Positions 15,814-25,411 of a stretch of DNA of 55,337 nucleotides are shown here, one piece after another; position 1 is the stretch's first letter, and every line of letters starts with the position of its first letter. The notes below the pieces were generated by a model, which saw only the letters and a list, made by a program, of their open reading frames with translations, did no database searches and was not told the origin of the DNA. The DNA is taken from assembly GCF_021568285.1 (NCBI RefSeq), contig NZ_JAKGTQ010000009.1, forward strand, positions 1 to 55,337, given 5' to 3'. Source of the DNA: Rheinheimera sp. UJ63 (GTDB lineage: Bacteria > Pseudomonadota > Gammaproteobacteria > Enterobacterales > Alteromonadaceae). The translations under genes were made by a program, and so were the position numbers.

Positions 15814-16395
15814 ATGTCGGTGAGTTATTACGATCAGCAAGCTGCGAGTTTTGCGCATGACACCCTCAGTGTCGATATGACGTTGCTTTATGAAGAGTTT
15901 TTGCCGCTGCTGGCGCCGGGTAGTGTTATCGTCGATGCCGGTTGCGGTGCAGGTAGGGATAGTCGCTTTTTCCTGTCTAAAGGGTTTCAGCTATTGGCCT
16001 TTGATGCCAGTAAGGCGCTGGTCGACATCGCTGAACAGGTTACCGGTATCGCGGTGGCACATAGTACCTTTCTTCGCTTTACCCCTCCGATAAACGTTGA
16101 TGCTATTTGGGCGTGTGCTTCGCTGTTGCACGTGCCCAAAGCTGAGCAGCAAACTACGTTTCAGCATTTAACGAAATGGCTAAAACCCAAAGGGATCCTG
16201 TACTGCTCTTACAAGTATGGTGACAACGACTATGTCAAAGCAGGGCGGCAATTTACTAACGCCAATGAGGCGCGCTTAGCTGCGTTCTTAGATGGTTCTG
16301 GTTTGCGTATTAAAAAAGTTTGGATCAGTGCCGATGCACGTCCAGGTCGCGCAGATGAGCAATGGTTAAATGCGATTTTGGAGAAAACTGCCTGA
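15814..16395 (+). CDS. Class I SAM-dependent methyltransferase
   Basis: A 193-residue Rossmann-fold methyltransferase. Motif I VIVDAGCGAGRDSRFF (residues 34-49) binds S-adenosylmethionine, LLAFDAS holds the acidic residue that contacts ribose, and DAIWACASLLHVPKAEQ is the post-motif region typical of small-molecule methyltransferases of the UbiE/Tam type. No DNA-methylase signature (NPPY or DPPY) is seen, so a restriction role is not supported by motif. Its stop overlaps the start of the helicase gene by one base (TGATG), showing tight co-expression. The methylated substrate cannot be read from the sequence. Confidence 0.85.
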   Translation: MSVSYYDQQAASFAHDTLSVDMTLLYEEFLPLLAPGSVIVDAGCGAGRDSRFFLSKGFQLLAFDASKALVDIAEQVTGIAVAHSTFLRFTPPINVDAIWACASLLHVPKAEQQTTFQHLTKWLKPKGILYCSYKYGDNDYVKAGRQFTNANEARLAAFLDGSGLRIKKVWISADARPGRADEQWLNAILEKTA

Positions 16396-18803
16396 TGGTG
16401 CAGCAGTTATTCCAAGGTAAGGTGCTTACTACAGGTGGCGCAAATGACCCGCTATTACCCAAGTTATTAACGGCAATTAATCACGCCACAGAAGTTGAAA
16501 TCAGTGTGTCGTTTATTCAGCCATCGGGTTTGCAGTTGCTGTTGCCAGCGTTAACCGATGCGTTAAGCGCTGGCGCTAAAATCAAAATACTGACCTCTGA
16601 TTATTTGCATATCACCTCGCCAGAGGCATTACGCCAGCTGTTGCTGCTTTGCGAGCAAGGCGCCCAAGTGAAACTGTTTTGTTGCCAAGCTAACACGCCG
16701 TTTCATATGAAAGCCTATATCTTTGTTAAAGGCTATGAGGGGGTGATGGAAGAGGGCTGCGCTTATATTGGCTCCAATAACATTAGCCGTACAGCACTGC
16801 TAAATTCTCATGAGTGGACATTACGCCATGATTTTCAGCAGAAATATGCTGTTGAGTGCCAGTTTACTGATATTCGCCAGCAATTTGCTGCCATATTTAG
16901 TCACCCACAAAGCCAGCCACTAACAGAAGCACTGTGGGCGGCTTATTTGCAGCGCTACCAACAAAATAAACAACAACGCTTACAGTTAGTGGATGCGGTT
17001 ATTGAAGAAGAGCCGCGTTTTACGCCCAATGAGGCACAGTTGTTGGCATTAGCGGCGTTAACCGAGAGCCGTCAACAAGGGTATATGCGCGGCTTAGTGG
17101 TTCTTGCAACCGGCATGGGTAAAACCTGGCTGGCAGCGTTTGACGCCAAGCAATTGGCCGTCAAACGTGTGCTTTTTGTGGCCCATCGTGAAGAAATTTT
17201 ATTGCAAGCGCAGCAAAGCTTTAGTCAGTTAAACCCGAATAAAAGTAGTGGTCTATATCTCGGTTCAGAAAAAGCACCCGAGGCTGACTTGTTATTTGCG
17301 TCTATCCAAACGTTAAGTAAAGTAGCGCACTTGCAGCAGTTTAAACCTGATCACTTTGATTATGTGGTTGTCGATGAATTTCATCATGCTGCCAGCCCCA
17401 GTTATCAGGCATTATTACATTATTTTACCCCTGAATTTCTATTGGGGCTAACCGCCACGCCTGAGCGCAGTGATCAGGCGGATATTCTGGCGCTGTGTGA
17501 TAACAATTTGGTGTTTGAACGCAATCTTGTGCATGGCATCGAAAGCCGTATCTTGGCGCCATTTCATTATTATGGCATTTACGATCAGTTTGTTGATTAC
17601 CAAGAGATCCCATGGCGCAGTGGTAAGTTTGATCCCAAAGCCTTAGACAGCGCCTTCGCAACGCGCAAGCGGGCGTCACACATTTTTGAGCACTGGCAAA
17701 AACACAAACAACAGCGCACCTTGGCCTTTTGTGTGTCACGCCGACACGCCGATTACATGGCCGAGTATTTTAATGCGCAGGGCATCGCCGCGGCTGCGGT
17801 TTACCAAGGTAGTGTATTACGGCGCAATGAAGCATTAAGCCAATTGCAGCAAGCGCAGCTGAGTGTGCTGTTTTCGGTTGATTTATTTAACGAAGGAACT
17901 GACTTACCCGCTATTGATACGGTGTTGATGTTACGACCAACAGAGTCAAAGATTTTGTTTTTACAACAATTAGGTCGTGGGCTACGCCAAGCTGAACACG
18001 TCGGCAAAACGCATTTGGTGGTGCTTGATTTTATTGGTAACCATCAGTCATTTTTAAATAAACCGGCAGCGCTGTATAACGTTAGTGGTGTTAAAGCCAT
18101 TACCAGTACATTGGCAAAACAGCCAAAGATAGCGCCAGGTTGTTATATTAATTTTGCACCTGAAGTGGTCAATTTTTGGCAGCAGTTAGTGCGTAAAGTG
18201 AAAAACACGGCGGCTGAAGATTTTCAACAATTGCAGTTAGAGCTTGGGCATCGCCCCACGGCGGCAGAGTTTGTGCTAGCAGGGTTCGATATCAAAAAAG
18301 TGCGAGATAAACACGGTAGCTGGTTTAACTTAGTGGCAAAGCAAACTGAAGATGCTGAAATGGCGTTGTTGCTTGAACGTTATGGTAATTGGTTACGCGA
18401 TGGTGTTGAAACGACCGGCATGAACAAATGTTTTAAAATGATCTTGCTGCGGGCTTTTTTAGCGTTAGATGGGTTTAGTGCGCCCGTCAGTACTCACCAA
18501 TTAGCTAAACAAAGCCGGCAACAAATTTGGCGCCGGCCCGATTTAGTAGAGAAAGACGTTCCGGCTGCACTTAGGCAAGACAACAACAGTGAAAAATGGC
18601 ATCAGTATTGGTGTAAAAATCCGATCCATTTTTATGCCAAGCAAGATAAAGCGGCTAGTAAGCCTTGGTTTGTTTTGAATGCAGGGCGGTTTGCCGCTAA
18701 CTTTGAGGTTCGTCCTGCTGATATTGAAGCACTGACTGCGTTAACACATGAGTTAATTGACCTGCGATTAGCGCAATATTTATTGCGTGATGCCCTGGTT
18801 TAA
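16395..18803 (+). CDS. PLD-domain plus DEAD/DEAH superfamily II helicase
   Basis: An 802-residue fusion. The N-terminal 200 residues form a phospholipase-D-type domain: SVSFIQPSGLQLLLPAL, then HMKAYIF supplying H-x-K, then GSNNISRTAL. The helicase core follows with the Q-like lead-in, Walker A ATGMGKTW, box II VVVDEFHHA, motif III LGLTATPER and motif VI QQLGRGLRQA. The C-terminal 250 residues are unassigned. A longer frame opens at 16362, but the ATG at 16395 overlaps the methyltransferase stop and is the likely start. PLD-helicase fusions occur in restriction-like and phage-defence loci. With a small methyltransferase beside it and tRNA scars nearby, defence is a reasonable guess, not established. 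Confidence 0.85.
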   Translation: MVQQLFQGKVLTTGGANDPLLPKLLTAINHATEVEISVSFIQPSGLQLLLPALTDALSAGAKIKILTSDYLHITSPEALRQLLLLCEQGAQVKLFCCQANTPFHMKAYIFVKGYEGVMEEGCAYIGSNNISRTALLNSHEWTLRHDFQQKYAVECQFTDIRQQFAAIFSHPQSQPLTEALWAAYLQRYQQNKQQRLQLVDAVIEEEPRFTPNEAQLLALAALTESRQQGYMRGLVVLATGMGKTWLAAFDAKQLAVKRVLFVAHREEILLQAQQSFSQLNPNKSSGLYLGSEKAPEADLLFASIQTLSKVAHLQQFKPDHFDYVVVDEFHHAASPSYQALLHYFTPEFLLGLTATPERSDQADILALCDNNLVFERNLVHGIESRILAPFHYYGIYDQFVDYQEIPWRSGKFDPKALDSAFATRKRASHIFEHWQKHKQQRTLAFCVSRRHADYMAEYFNAQGIAAAAVYQGSVLRRNEALSQLQQAQLSVLFSVDLFNEGTDLPAIDTVLMLRPTESKILFLQQLGRGLRQAEHVGKTHLVVLDFIGNHQSFLNKPAALYNVSGVKAITSTLAKQPKIAPGCYINFAPEVVNFWQQLVRKVKNTAAEDFQQLQLELGHRPTAAEFVLAGFDIKKVRDKHGSWFNLVAKQTEDAEMALLLERYGNWLRDGVETTGMNKCFKMILLRAFLALDGFSAPVSTHQLAKQSRQQIWRRPDLVEKDVPAALRQDNNSEKWHQYWCKNPIHFYAKQDKAASKPWFVLNAGRFAANFEVRPADIEALTALTHELIDLRLAQYLLRDALV

Positions 18804-19281
18804 TAAGTCTTAAACACCCTAGTAGGCTAAATCGAGTCGGCTAAAAAGCAGTTCGCTGGGTTAAATCGACATATTGCCACCAAAATTGCACTTCCCCGAC
18901 CCCCCGCAATGTCTCTTATTGGAGTGTTATGCCACGTTAAAACGGTGTTCGCTCGGCAATAGTTGCCACATTAAACCGACATGCGGCGGCCACATCTTGG
19001 TATTTTGCATGAATGTCGTCGCTAGATGTACACAACTATCTTACCAATATCTGATTTTAGTTATTACCACAAGTTTGGCGCTAGCCGCATGGCAGTGTTT
19101 TGGTTGTTACCTTGCTCGCTATCTCAGTAATTAAAATAATTTATCTTAACTTCCCTTTAAAATCGTGGGTTAGCGAAGAGGGTGCAGGCTTTTTTGCATT
19201 AATTGAAAAGGGGTTTTTGTGCCTTTGCTCCGCTTATTTTTACTTTTGGTAAGCAATGTTTAAGTGCTTTTATCATAATTT

Positions 19282-19303
19282 AACCAAGAAATTGGTTGAC
19301 AAA
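19282..19303. promoter_or_regulatory. Operator-like site upstream of the alginate operon, copy 1
   Basis: AACCAA-GAAA-TTGGTT is a perfect inverted repeat (19282-19297). It overlaps TTGGTTGACAAA (19292-19303), which differs at one base from the palindrome TTGGTTGACCAA found at 38386. Probable binding site for the GntR-type regulator at 41669; inference. Confidence 0.5.
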
Positions 19304-19355
19304 TTGGCAAGAAGTAAATAGCTTTGCTGTCATACCGGGTGGTAAGCTTATGACT

Positions 19356-19367
19356 TTGGTCAAGCAA
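19356..19367. promoter_or_regulatory. Operator-like site upstream of the alginate operon, copy 2
   Basis: TTGGTCAAGCAA differs at one base from TTGGTCAACCAA, the complement of the 38386 site. It lies 64 bp after copy 1 and 131 bp before the first start codon. Confidence 0.5.
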
Positions 19368-19497
19368 TTTGCGGTCGGTACTTGTTAGTTCTACAACAGC
19401 ATTTACGCGTTGCAACAATGCAACAACACAATTTTTTGTGGTGTACAAACGTTTCTTTGCACCATTGTCAGTGCAGCAAAAAAATTAGGGGTGAACA

Positions 19498-20376
19498 ATG
19501 TCAAAACCAACGATCGGCTTTATCGGCCTTGGCCTTATGGGCGGCAACATGGTCGAAAATCTACAGAAAAAAGGTTATCAGCTGACTGTAATGGATCTTA
19601 ACAAAGACGCAGTTGCAGCCTGTGTTGCCAGAGGTGCATCTACAGCAAGCACGGCAAAGGAACTGGCCGCATCAGTTGATATCGTCATGCTTTGTCTCAC
19701 CACCTCAGCTATTGTTGAAAAAGTGGTTTACGGTGAAGAGGGTATTCTCGCAGGCATTAAAGCCGGGGCGGTACTGGTAGACTTTGGTACTTCTATTCCA
19801 GCGTCAACGCGCAAAATCGGTGCTGACCTTGCCAAAAAAGGCGCGGGTATGATCGACGCCCCCTTAGGTCGTACACCGGCACATGCTAAAGATGGCTTAC
19901 TGAATATTATGGCTGCCGGTGATCAAGACACCTTCAACAAAGTGCAGCCGGTGTTGCAAGATCAAGGCGAAAACGTGTTTTATTTGGGCGAATTGGGTGC
20001 CGGCCACACCACAAAGCTTATCAACAACTTCGTTGGTATGACGACCGTTTGCGCCATGTCTCAGGCATTTGCTATTGCTGATCGTGCTGGTGTTAATCGG
20101 CAACAACTGTTCGACATTATGTCGACCGGGCCTTCTAGCTCACCCTTTATGAAGTTCTGTAAGCACTATGCAGTAGACAATGTGAGTGATCTTGGGTTTT
20201 CACTGGCTAATGCTAACAAAGACCTTGGCTATTTCCTGCAAATGGTTGAAGACCTTGGTACCGAATCAAAGATTGCCAAGGGCTCATCAAGTGATTTGCA
20301 AGCCGCATTCGATGCTGGCATGGGCAACGGCAACGTGCCAGAGATCTTCGATTACTACCGCGAACTTAACAAATAA
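19498..20376 (+). CDS. NAD(P)-dependent beta-hydroxyacid dehydrogenase, probable DEH reductase
   Basis: A 292-residue member of the 3-hydroxyisobutyrate/tartronate-semialdehyde dehydrogenase family. The dinucleotide-binding motif GFIGLGLMGGNM is at the N-terminus, the substrate-site APLGRTPAHAKDG lies mid-protein, and the catalytic lysine is in GHTTKLINNFVG. As first gene of an alginate operon it most likely reduces 4-deoxy-L-erythro-5-hexoseulose uronate, the product of lyase action, to 2-keto-3-deoxygluconate, the substrate of the kinase encoded downstream. The family also contains GarR-like enzymes, so substrate is inferred from context. The start follows a good AGGGGTG site. It is separated from PL6 by 192 bp with a strong hairpin. 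Confidence 0.8.
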   Translation: MSKPTIGFIGLGLMGGNMVENLQKKGYQLTVMDLNKDAVAACVARGASTASTAKELAASVDIVMLCLTTSAIVEKVVYGEEGILAGIKAGAVLVDFGTSIPASTRKIGADLAKKGAGMIDAPLGRTPAHAKDGLLNIMAAGDQDTFNKVQPVLQDQGENVFYLGELGAGHTTKLINNFVGMTTVCAMSQAFAIADRAGVNRQQLFDIMSTGPSSSPFMKFCKHYAVDNVSDLGFSLANANKDLGYFLQMVEDLGTESKIAKGSSSDLQAAFDAGMGNGNVPEIFDYYRELNK

Positions 20377-20468
20377 CGCGGTTTGTCAGCCTGTCGACGC
20401 TATCCGAGCTATCCATTCCTCGAAGAGGATCGCCGCTCAGTTTTAAAGAAGCATCGACGGTGAATCAG

Positions 20469-20496
20469 GCGCTAATAAGATGGAATTTATTAGCGC
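20469..20496 (+). promoter_or_regulatory. Intercistronic hairpin between reductase and PL6 genes
   Basis: Perfect 10-bp stem GCGCTAATAA with TTATTAGCGC and an 8-base loop. There is no T-run, so it is not a classical terminator. It could stabilise the upstream message or adjust expression of the downstream lyase genes. Confidence 0.5.
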
Positions 20497-20568
20497 AGGA
20501 AGTAACTCCCTTACTTCATGCTCTTACAGTAATGAAGCGAGTCTCAGTATTGAGGTGCAAAAACCATA

Positions 20569-22839
20569 ATGCGTTTATTCAAAGATTATCTGTTAAACAT
20601 TTGCCTGGCTCTGGTATTAGTCCCAGTATCAGTTGCTGCATTCGCTACTGAATATTTTGTCGCGAGCAAAGACGAGTACAAGGCGATTTCATCGAAACTG
20701 GTTGCAGGTGACAAGATCATCTTGAAAAACGGGGTGTGGACCGACTTTGAGATCCTGCTGGAAGGGCAAGGTGAGGCTGATGCGCCCATAACGTTAACGG
20801 CAGAAACCAAGGGCCAAGTGATCCTGTCTGGCCTGTCTAATCTTCGGTTAGCCGGCCAGCATCTAGCCGTTTCTGGTTTGGTGTTTAAAAACGGTTATAC
20901 CCCCAGCAGTGCCGTTATTGAGTTTCGCAAAAACAGTAATGCGTTAGCCTTCCACTCACGGGTGACGGAAGTGGTTATCGATAACTATAACAACCCGGAT
21001 AAGCAGGAATCGGATTATTGGGTAGCCTTATATGGGCAGCATAATCGGTTAGACCACAGTCATTTTGTGGGAAAACGTAATAGAGGCGTTACCATTGCTG
21101 TCCGATTAAACAGCGAAAAGAGTCAGCAAAACTATCACCAGATTGATCACAACTACTTTGGTTATCGCCCTACCTTTGGCTCTAATGGTGGCGAAACATT
21201 GCGTATTGGCACCAGCCATTATTCGCTTACCGATTCTTATACCTTGGTTGAAAACAATTACTTCGAACGCACCAACGGTGAAGTAGAAATTATCTCGATC
21301 AAGTCCGGCAAAAATACCCTGCGTGGCAACGTGTTCTTTGAGGCCCGCGGTACGCTGACCCTGCGCCATGGTAACGGTAATATTGTTGAGCAGAATATAT
21401 TTTTGGGCAATGGCGTGGAACACACTGGTGGGATACGTGTTATCAACAAAGATCAGGTGATCCGTAACAATTATCTGCAAGGTTTAAAAGGCTATCGATT
21501 TGGCAGTGGCTTTACGGTGCTAAATGGTGTCCCGAACTCGTCCATCAACCGCTATCATCAGGTCGAAAACGCCCTTATCGTTAACAACAGCTTTATAGAC
21601 GTTGATCACATGCACTTGGCGGCCGGTAGCGATGCCGAACGCACCGCGGTGCCTATCAACTCCGTGATGAAAGATAACCTGATTATCAATACCAATAAAC
21701 AGCAGCCTTTCAGCCTATTTGATGATGTAAGCGGCATAAAACTCTCCGGTAATATTGCCAATACCGAGCTGCCAGCCGCGCTAAGCTATGGTGTAAAACG
21801 CCAGAACGTCGCCCTTAAAAAAGCTGGAAACGGCCTGCTTTATCCCGTGTCGGGCAAGCTAAACGCTGGGGCGAAGCGCGACTTAAAGGTCCTGTCCAAA
21901 CAAGATACTGGGGTAAGTTGGTATCCAAAATTGCCCAGCGTTGTAGCATTCGATTCAGGTCAAACACATCAAGTGGCACAGGGCGCAACAGCGTTATTAG
22001 CGGCAATAGACCAAGCCGCTGAAGGTGACGTTATTGTGCTGGCTAATGGTCAATATGATGTCTCAAAACTGATCAAAATTAATAAAACCTTAACCATCAA
22101 AGCGGCACAAGCAGGTCAAGCCACGTTAACCTTTGAACGTTCCGCCTTGTTTGAAATTCAGAACGGCGGCAGTTTGAAACTTGAGGGCTTAGTGATCTCT
22201 GGGGCAAATAGTCCGGACTCGGCGGGTAATGCCGTGGTTCGCACGCAAAAATGGGGCATGGTTGATAACTACCGCTTTGTGCTGCTGAACTCACACATCT
22301 CAGCGCTGGATATCAATCATACCTTTGATTTCTTCGTCACGGGCAAGGGCGCCTTTGCCGATGAGATCACCCTGATGGGTAACACTTTTGACAATGTGAC
22401 CGGCGATATTCTGGTTCTTAATACTGAAATTGAAGATTTGGGAATTTATAACGCCGAGTATGTCACGGTAAAAAACAACACCTTTAACAATGTGCAGGGG
22501 GCGGTGGTGAAGCTTTATCGTGGTGGTACCGATGAAAGCACATTTGGGCCGCTTTTGCATATGGCAGATAACACGTTAAACCAAGTGGGTTATGGCAAGC
22601 GCAACAAAAATAAATCCAGCTTGTATTTGCACGGTGTGCAGGTTGCCAACATTCTGCAAAACACGCTAGTTAAGTCTGCGCCAATAGTGGTAGAGCATAC
22701 GGTAGGTGAGCCCATAACGGTCATTAAGAGCAATCTTTTTGATGCCACCCAAGCACCCACTGTCACTGAACTCAGGGTTGAAGGGCCGCACACGGCAGTC
22801 ATTGACGATAACAAAACCATAAATACGGACAAGAGGTAG
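20569..22839 (+). CDS. PL6 alginate lyase, two-domain type
   Basis: Polysaccharide lyase family 6 enzyme that cleaves alginate by beta-elimination, secreted through a signal peptide ending near residue 26 (VAAFA). The N-terminal parallel beta-helix carries the family catalytic pair: K245 in IISIKSGKN and R266 in TLTLRHGNGN. Their spacing of 21 equals that of the lysine and arginine known in PL6 AlyGC and chondroitinase B. At 756 residues it is the long form with a second beta-helix-like domain (about residues 470-750, many N-T-F-x-N-V rungs). The stop lies 6 bp before the PL17 gene. The bond preference (M, G or MG) cannot be read. It probably acts in the periplasm or outside the cell. Confidence 0.92.
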   Translation: MRLFKDYLLNICLALVLVPVSVAAFATEYFVASKDEYKAISSKLVAGDKIILKNGVWTDFEILLEGQGEADAPITLTAETKGQVILSGLSNLRLAGQHLAVSGLVFKNGYTPSSAVIEFRKNSNALAFHSRVTEVVIDNYNNPDKQESDYWVALYGQHNRLDHSHFVGKRNRGVTIAVRLNSEKSQQNYHQIDHNYFGYRPTFGSNGGETLRIGTSHYSLTDSYTLVENNYFERTNGEVEIISIKSGKNTLRGNVFFEARGTLTLRHGNGNIVEQNIFLGNGVEHTGGIRVINKDQVIRNNYLQGLKGYRFGSGFTVLNGVPNSSINRYHQVENALIVNNSFIDVDHMHLAAGSDAERTAVPINSVMKDNLIINTNKQQPFSLFDDVSGIKLSGNIANTELPAALSYGVKRQNVALKKAGNGLLYPVSGKLNAGAKRDLKVLSKQDTGVSWYPKLPSVVAFDSGQTHQVAQGATALLAAIDQAAEGDVIVLANGQYDVSKLIKINKTLTIKAAQAGQATLTFERSALFEIQNGGSLKLEGLVISGANSPDSAGNAVVRTQKWGMVDNYRFVLLNSHISALDINHTFDFFVTGKGAFADEITLMGNTFDNVTGDILVLNTEIEDLGIYNAEYVTVKNNTFNNVQGAVVKLYRGGTDESTFGPLLHMADNTLNQVGYGKRNKNKSSLYLHGVQVANILQNTLVKSAPIVVEHTVGEPITVIKSNLFDATQAPTVTELRVEGPHTAVIDDNKTINTDKR

Positions 22840-22845
22840 CTTCAG

Positions 22846-25059
22846 ATGAACATGTTAAAATTACTGTCAAAAGTAACGTCGCTGGTGCTGGTTACCTTGG
22901 CCTTTATACTGCCATTTGCTGTGCAAGCGGCTCATCCTAATTTGGTCATTACACCCGCTGATGTGTCCGAGATGCGCAAGGCCATTTCGAAGCCAGGACG
23001 ATTCTCTAAAGCGTATAGCGATCTAAAAAGCCAAGTTGATCTGCAATTAGCTCAGCCTATCAATGTTCCTGTACCGAAGGACGGTGGCGGCGGTTTTACC
23101 CATGAACAGCATAAGAAAAATTATCAGCTAATGTACAACGCCGGCATTATTTATCAACTTAGCCAAGATAAAACTTATGCCAATTATGTACGTGATATGT
23201 TGCTGGCTTATGCAAAGTTGTATCCAACATTAGATGTGCACCCCGCACGAAAAGTGGAGTCACAAAATCCCGGCAAGCTGTTTTGGCAAAGTTTAAATGA
23301 GGCCGTTTGGTTGGTACATACCATCCAGGCTTACGATTTTGTTCACAGTGCGCTCAATGCACAAGACAGAAAGCGCATTGAAACCAAGCTGCTTAAGCCT
23401 GTTGCGCTGTTTTTGTCAGAGGGGCAGCCCTCTACCTTTAACAAAGTGCATAACCATGGTACCTGGGCAACCGCCGGGGTGGGTATGGCCGGTTATGTGA
23501 TGAACGAGCCAGAGTGGGTTGAAAAAGCGCTTTACGATTTGGAAAAATCAGGCAAAGGCGGGTTTTTAAAGCAACTGGATGAATTATTTTCCCCTCAGGG
23601 TTACTACAATGAAGGGCCTTATTACCAGCGTTACGCGTTATTGCCTTTCGTTACCTTTGCCAAAGCAATTGAAAATAACCAACCGCAAAGAAAGATCTTT
23701 CAGTATCGTGATGGGATTGTATTAAAAGCTATCGATACCACTGTTCAATTAAGTTATGACGGTCTGTTCTTCCCCATCAACGATGCGATAAAAAGTAAGG
23801 GTATCGACACCATTGAGTTGGTGCATGGCGTGGCGCTGGCATACAGCCTGACAGAAGCGCCCGGCTATCTGGATATCGCTAAGCAACAGGATCAGATTAT
23901 TCTCTCTGGCGATGGCCTAAAGGTGGCGCAAGCGCTGGATAAAGGTTTGGCTGAAGCCTATCAATTTGACTCCGTAGCCTTTGGCGATGGCAGTGATGGC
24001 AAGCAAGGCGCGCTAGTGATTATGCGCAGCCAGTTAGCGGGTGATCAGGCCGTACTGTTTAAACCTGCAGCTCAAGGTCTTGGCCATGGCCACTTTGACA
24101 AGCTCACCTGGCAGTTTTATGACCTAGGTAAAGAAATTGTCTCTGATTATGGTGCGGCGCGGTTTCTTAATGTTGAAGCCAAATTTGGTGGCCGCTACCT
24201 ACCTGAAAACGAAAGTTACGCCAAGCAAACGGTGTCTCACAATACGGTGGTGGTAGATGAAACCAGCCACTTTGACGGCGACGTTGAGGTAGGCAACCAA
24301 CACTCGCCTGTACTTAATTACTTTGAAACCAGCCCGTTTGGCTCTGTTACCCGCGCGCATATTGATACGGCTTACCAAGGTGTTCAGTTAAAGCGGACTA
24401 TGGCGTTGGTTAACTTACCAGAACTTAAAAAAACCATAGTGCTGGATGTGTTTGATGTTGTTGCAGAAAAAGCCCATCAACTGGATCTGCCGCTACATTA
24501 CCAAGGCCAACTTATTGACACGAACTTTGATTTGTCAGTGAGTACCCAACAGCTTTCGGCGCTAGGCACTAAAAATGGTTATCAGCATCTGTGGCTTAAA
24601 GGCCGTGGTTTACCCAAGCAGGGGCTGGCTAAGGTGTCTTGGTTAAATGAGAACGGACGCTTCTATACCCATACTAGTTTGGTCAATGGTCAGGAAGAAT
24701 TTCTGTTCACCCAGATCGGTGCCAACGATCCTCACTTTAATCTACGCAATGAGCAAGCTTTTGTCCGCAGAGTAGAGAACAGCAAACAACATCAATTCAT
24801 TTCTATACTTGAACCTCACGGCGAATACAATCCGAGCGAGGAATACACGCTAGATGCAGAGAGTCAGCTGACTAAGCTTGGCTACAGCCAACAAGATGAA
24901 CTGCTGTTGGTCAATATCACTATCGCAGGTAAATCATACCTGATTGCGATAAACCAAGCGGCAGAGGGTTCAGTTAATCAACAATTTCAATATCAACACC
25001 AATCGTATGTCATTAACGGTCGACTGGCTGTTTTTGCACTGAGCGATGATGAGGAGTAA
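22846..25059 (+). CDS. PL17 oligoalginate lyase
   Basis: Exolytic lyase that trims alginate oligosaccharides to monomeric unsaturated uronate, which opens to DEH. It is 737 residues, with a signal peptide (LVLVTLAFILPFAVQAA). The alginate-lyase alpha/alpha toroid contains N203-H204 in KVHNHGTW and Y260 in NEGPYYQRY. These align with N201, H202 and Y258 known in Saccharophagus Alg17c at a constant offset of two. The heparinase II/III-like beta-sheet domain follows, with GHGHFDKLTW near residue 415. It is tightly packed between PL6 and kdgF (gaps of 6 and 5 bp). Expected location is periplasmic. Confidence 0.94.
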   Translation: MNMLKLLSKVTSLVLVTLAFILPFAVQAAHPNLVITPADVSEMRKAISKPGRFSKAYSDLKSQVDLQLAQPINVPVPKDGGGGFTHEQHKKNYQLMYNAGIIYQLSQDKTYANYVRDMLLAYAKLYPTLDVHPARKVESQNPGKLFWQSLNEAVWLVHTIQAYDFVHSALNAQDRKRIETKLLKPVALFLSEGQPSTFNKVHNHGTWATAGVGMAGYVMNEPEWVEKALYDLEKSGKGGFLKQLDELFSPQGYYNEGPYYQRYALLPFVTFAKAIENNQPQRKIFQYRDGIVLKAIDTTVQLSYDGLFFPINDAIKSKGIDTIELVHGVALAYSLTEAPGYLDIAKQQDQIILSGDGLKVAQALDKGLAEAYQFDSVAFGDGSDGKQGALVIMRSQLAGDQAVLFKPAAQGLGHGHFDKLTWQFYDLGKEIVSDYGAARFLNVEAKFGGRYLPENESYAKQTVSHNTVVVDETSHFDGDVEVGNQHSPVLNYFETSPFGSVTRAHIDTAYQGVQLKRTMALVNLPELKKTIVLDVFDVVAEKAHQLDLPLHYQGQLIDTNFDLSVSTQQLSALGTKNGYQHLWLKGRGLPKQGLAKVSWLNENGRFYTHTSLVNGQEEFLFTQIGANDPHFNLRNEQAFVRRVENSKQHQFISILEPHGEYNPSEEYTLDAESQLTKLGYSQQDELLLVNITIAGKSYLIAINQAAEGSVNQQFQYQHQSYVINGRLAVFALSDDEE

Positions 25060-25064
25060 GACAT

Positions 25065-25409
25065 ATGAGCAAGCAAAGTAACCATTTTATCTCTGGCGCT
25101 GAGGCCGAGATTGAAGATTTGGGCGGCGGCTTAAAACGTCAGCTACTGGGTTATAACGACGAACTGATGATGGTGAAAGTGTGGTTTGCCAAGGGTGCCG
25201 AAGGTTATGTACACAAACATCGTCATTCACAGGTGACCTATGTGGAAGAAGGAGAATTTCACTTTAATGTTGGTGGGGAAATCAAAGTGATGAAACCCGG
25301 CGACAGTTGCCTGATCCCTCCTTTTGTGGAGCACGGTGCAGTATGTCCGACCGGCGGTATCTTAATTGACACCTTCAGCCCGCCCAGAGAAGACTTTCTA
25401 GAGGATTAA
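25065..25409 (+). CDS. kdgF: KdgF-type cupin, unsaturated uronate processing
   Basis: A 114-residue single cupin domain that speeds linearisation of 4,5-unsaturated monouronates to the open ketouronate, as established for KdgF proteins in pectin and alginate catabolism. The metal ligands are visible: H50 and H52 in VHKHRHSQ with Q56, and H90 in FVEHGA. There is no signal peptide, so it is cytoplasmic. This implies that the PL17 product is imported before final ring opening. It is two bases from the transporter gene, indicating strong translational coupling. Confidence 0.92.
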   Translation: MSKQSNHFISGAEAEIEDLGGGLKRQLLGYNDELMMVKVWFAKGAEGYVHKHRHSQVTYVEEGEFHFNVGGEIKVMKPGDSCLIPPFVEHGAVCPTGGILIDTFSPPREDFLED

Positions 25410-25411
25410 TC

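Larger units (their letters stand above)
18804..19497. other. 694-bp noncoding region with the alginate operon promoter
   Basis: No convincing gene. The first part (18850-18990) has short direct repeats: GTTCGCT at 18851 and 18947, and TTAAATCGACAT/TTAAACCGACAT at 18861 and 18971. The last 250 bp precede the alginate operon and contain the two operator-like sites annotated separately. AGGGGTG just before 19498 is the ribosome-binding site. Confidence 0.5.

Noticed and set aside
16362..16394. Upstream start for the helicase
   Set aside because: It lies inside the methyltransferase coding region. The ATG at 16395 overlaps that stop and gives the normal PLD-domain N-terminus.
18850..18990. Integron attC-like site suggested by GTTAAAT and repeated TTAAAYCGACAT
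   Set aside because: No matching complementary RYYYAAC core or hairpin spacing, and no integrase nearby.
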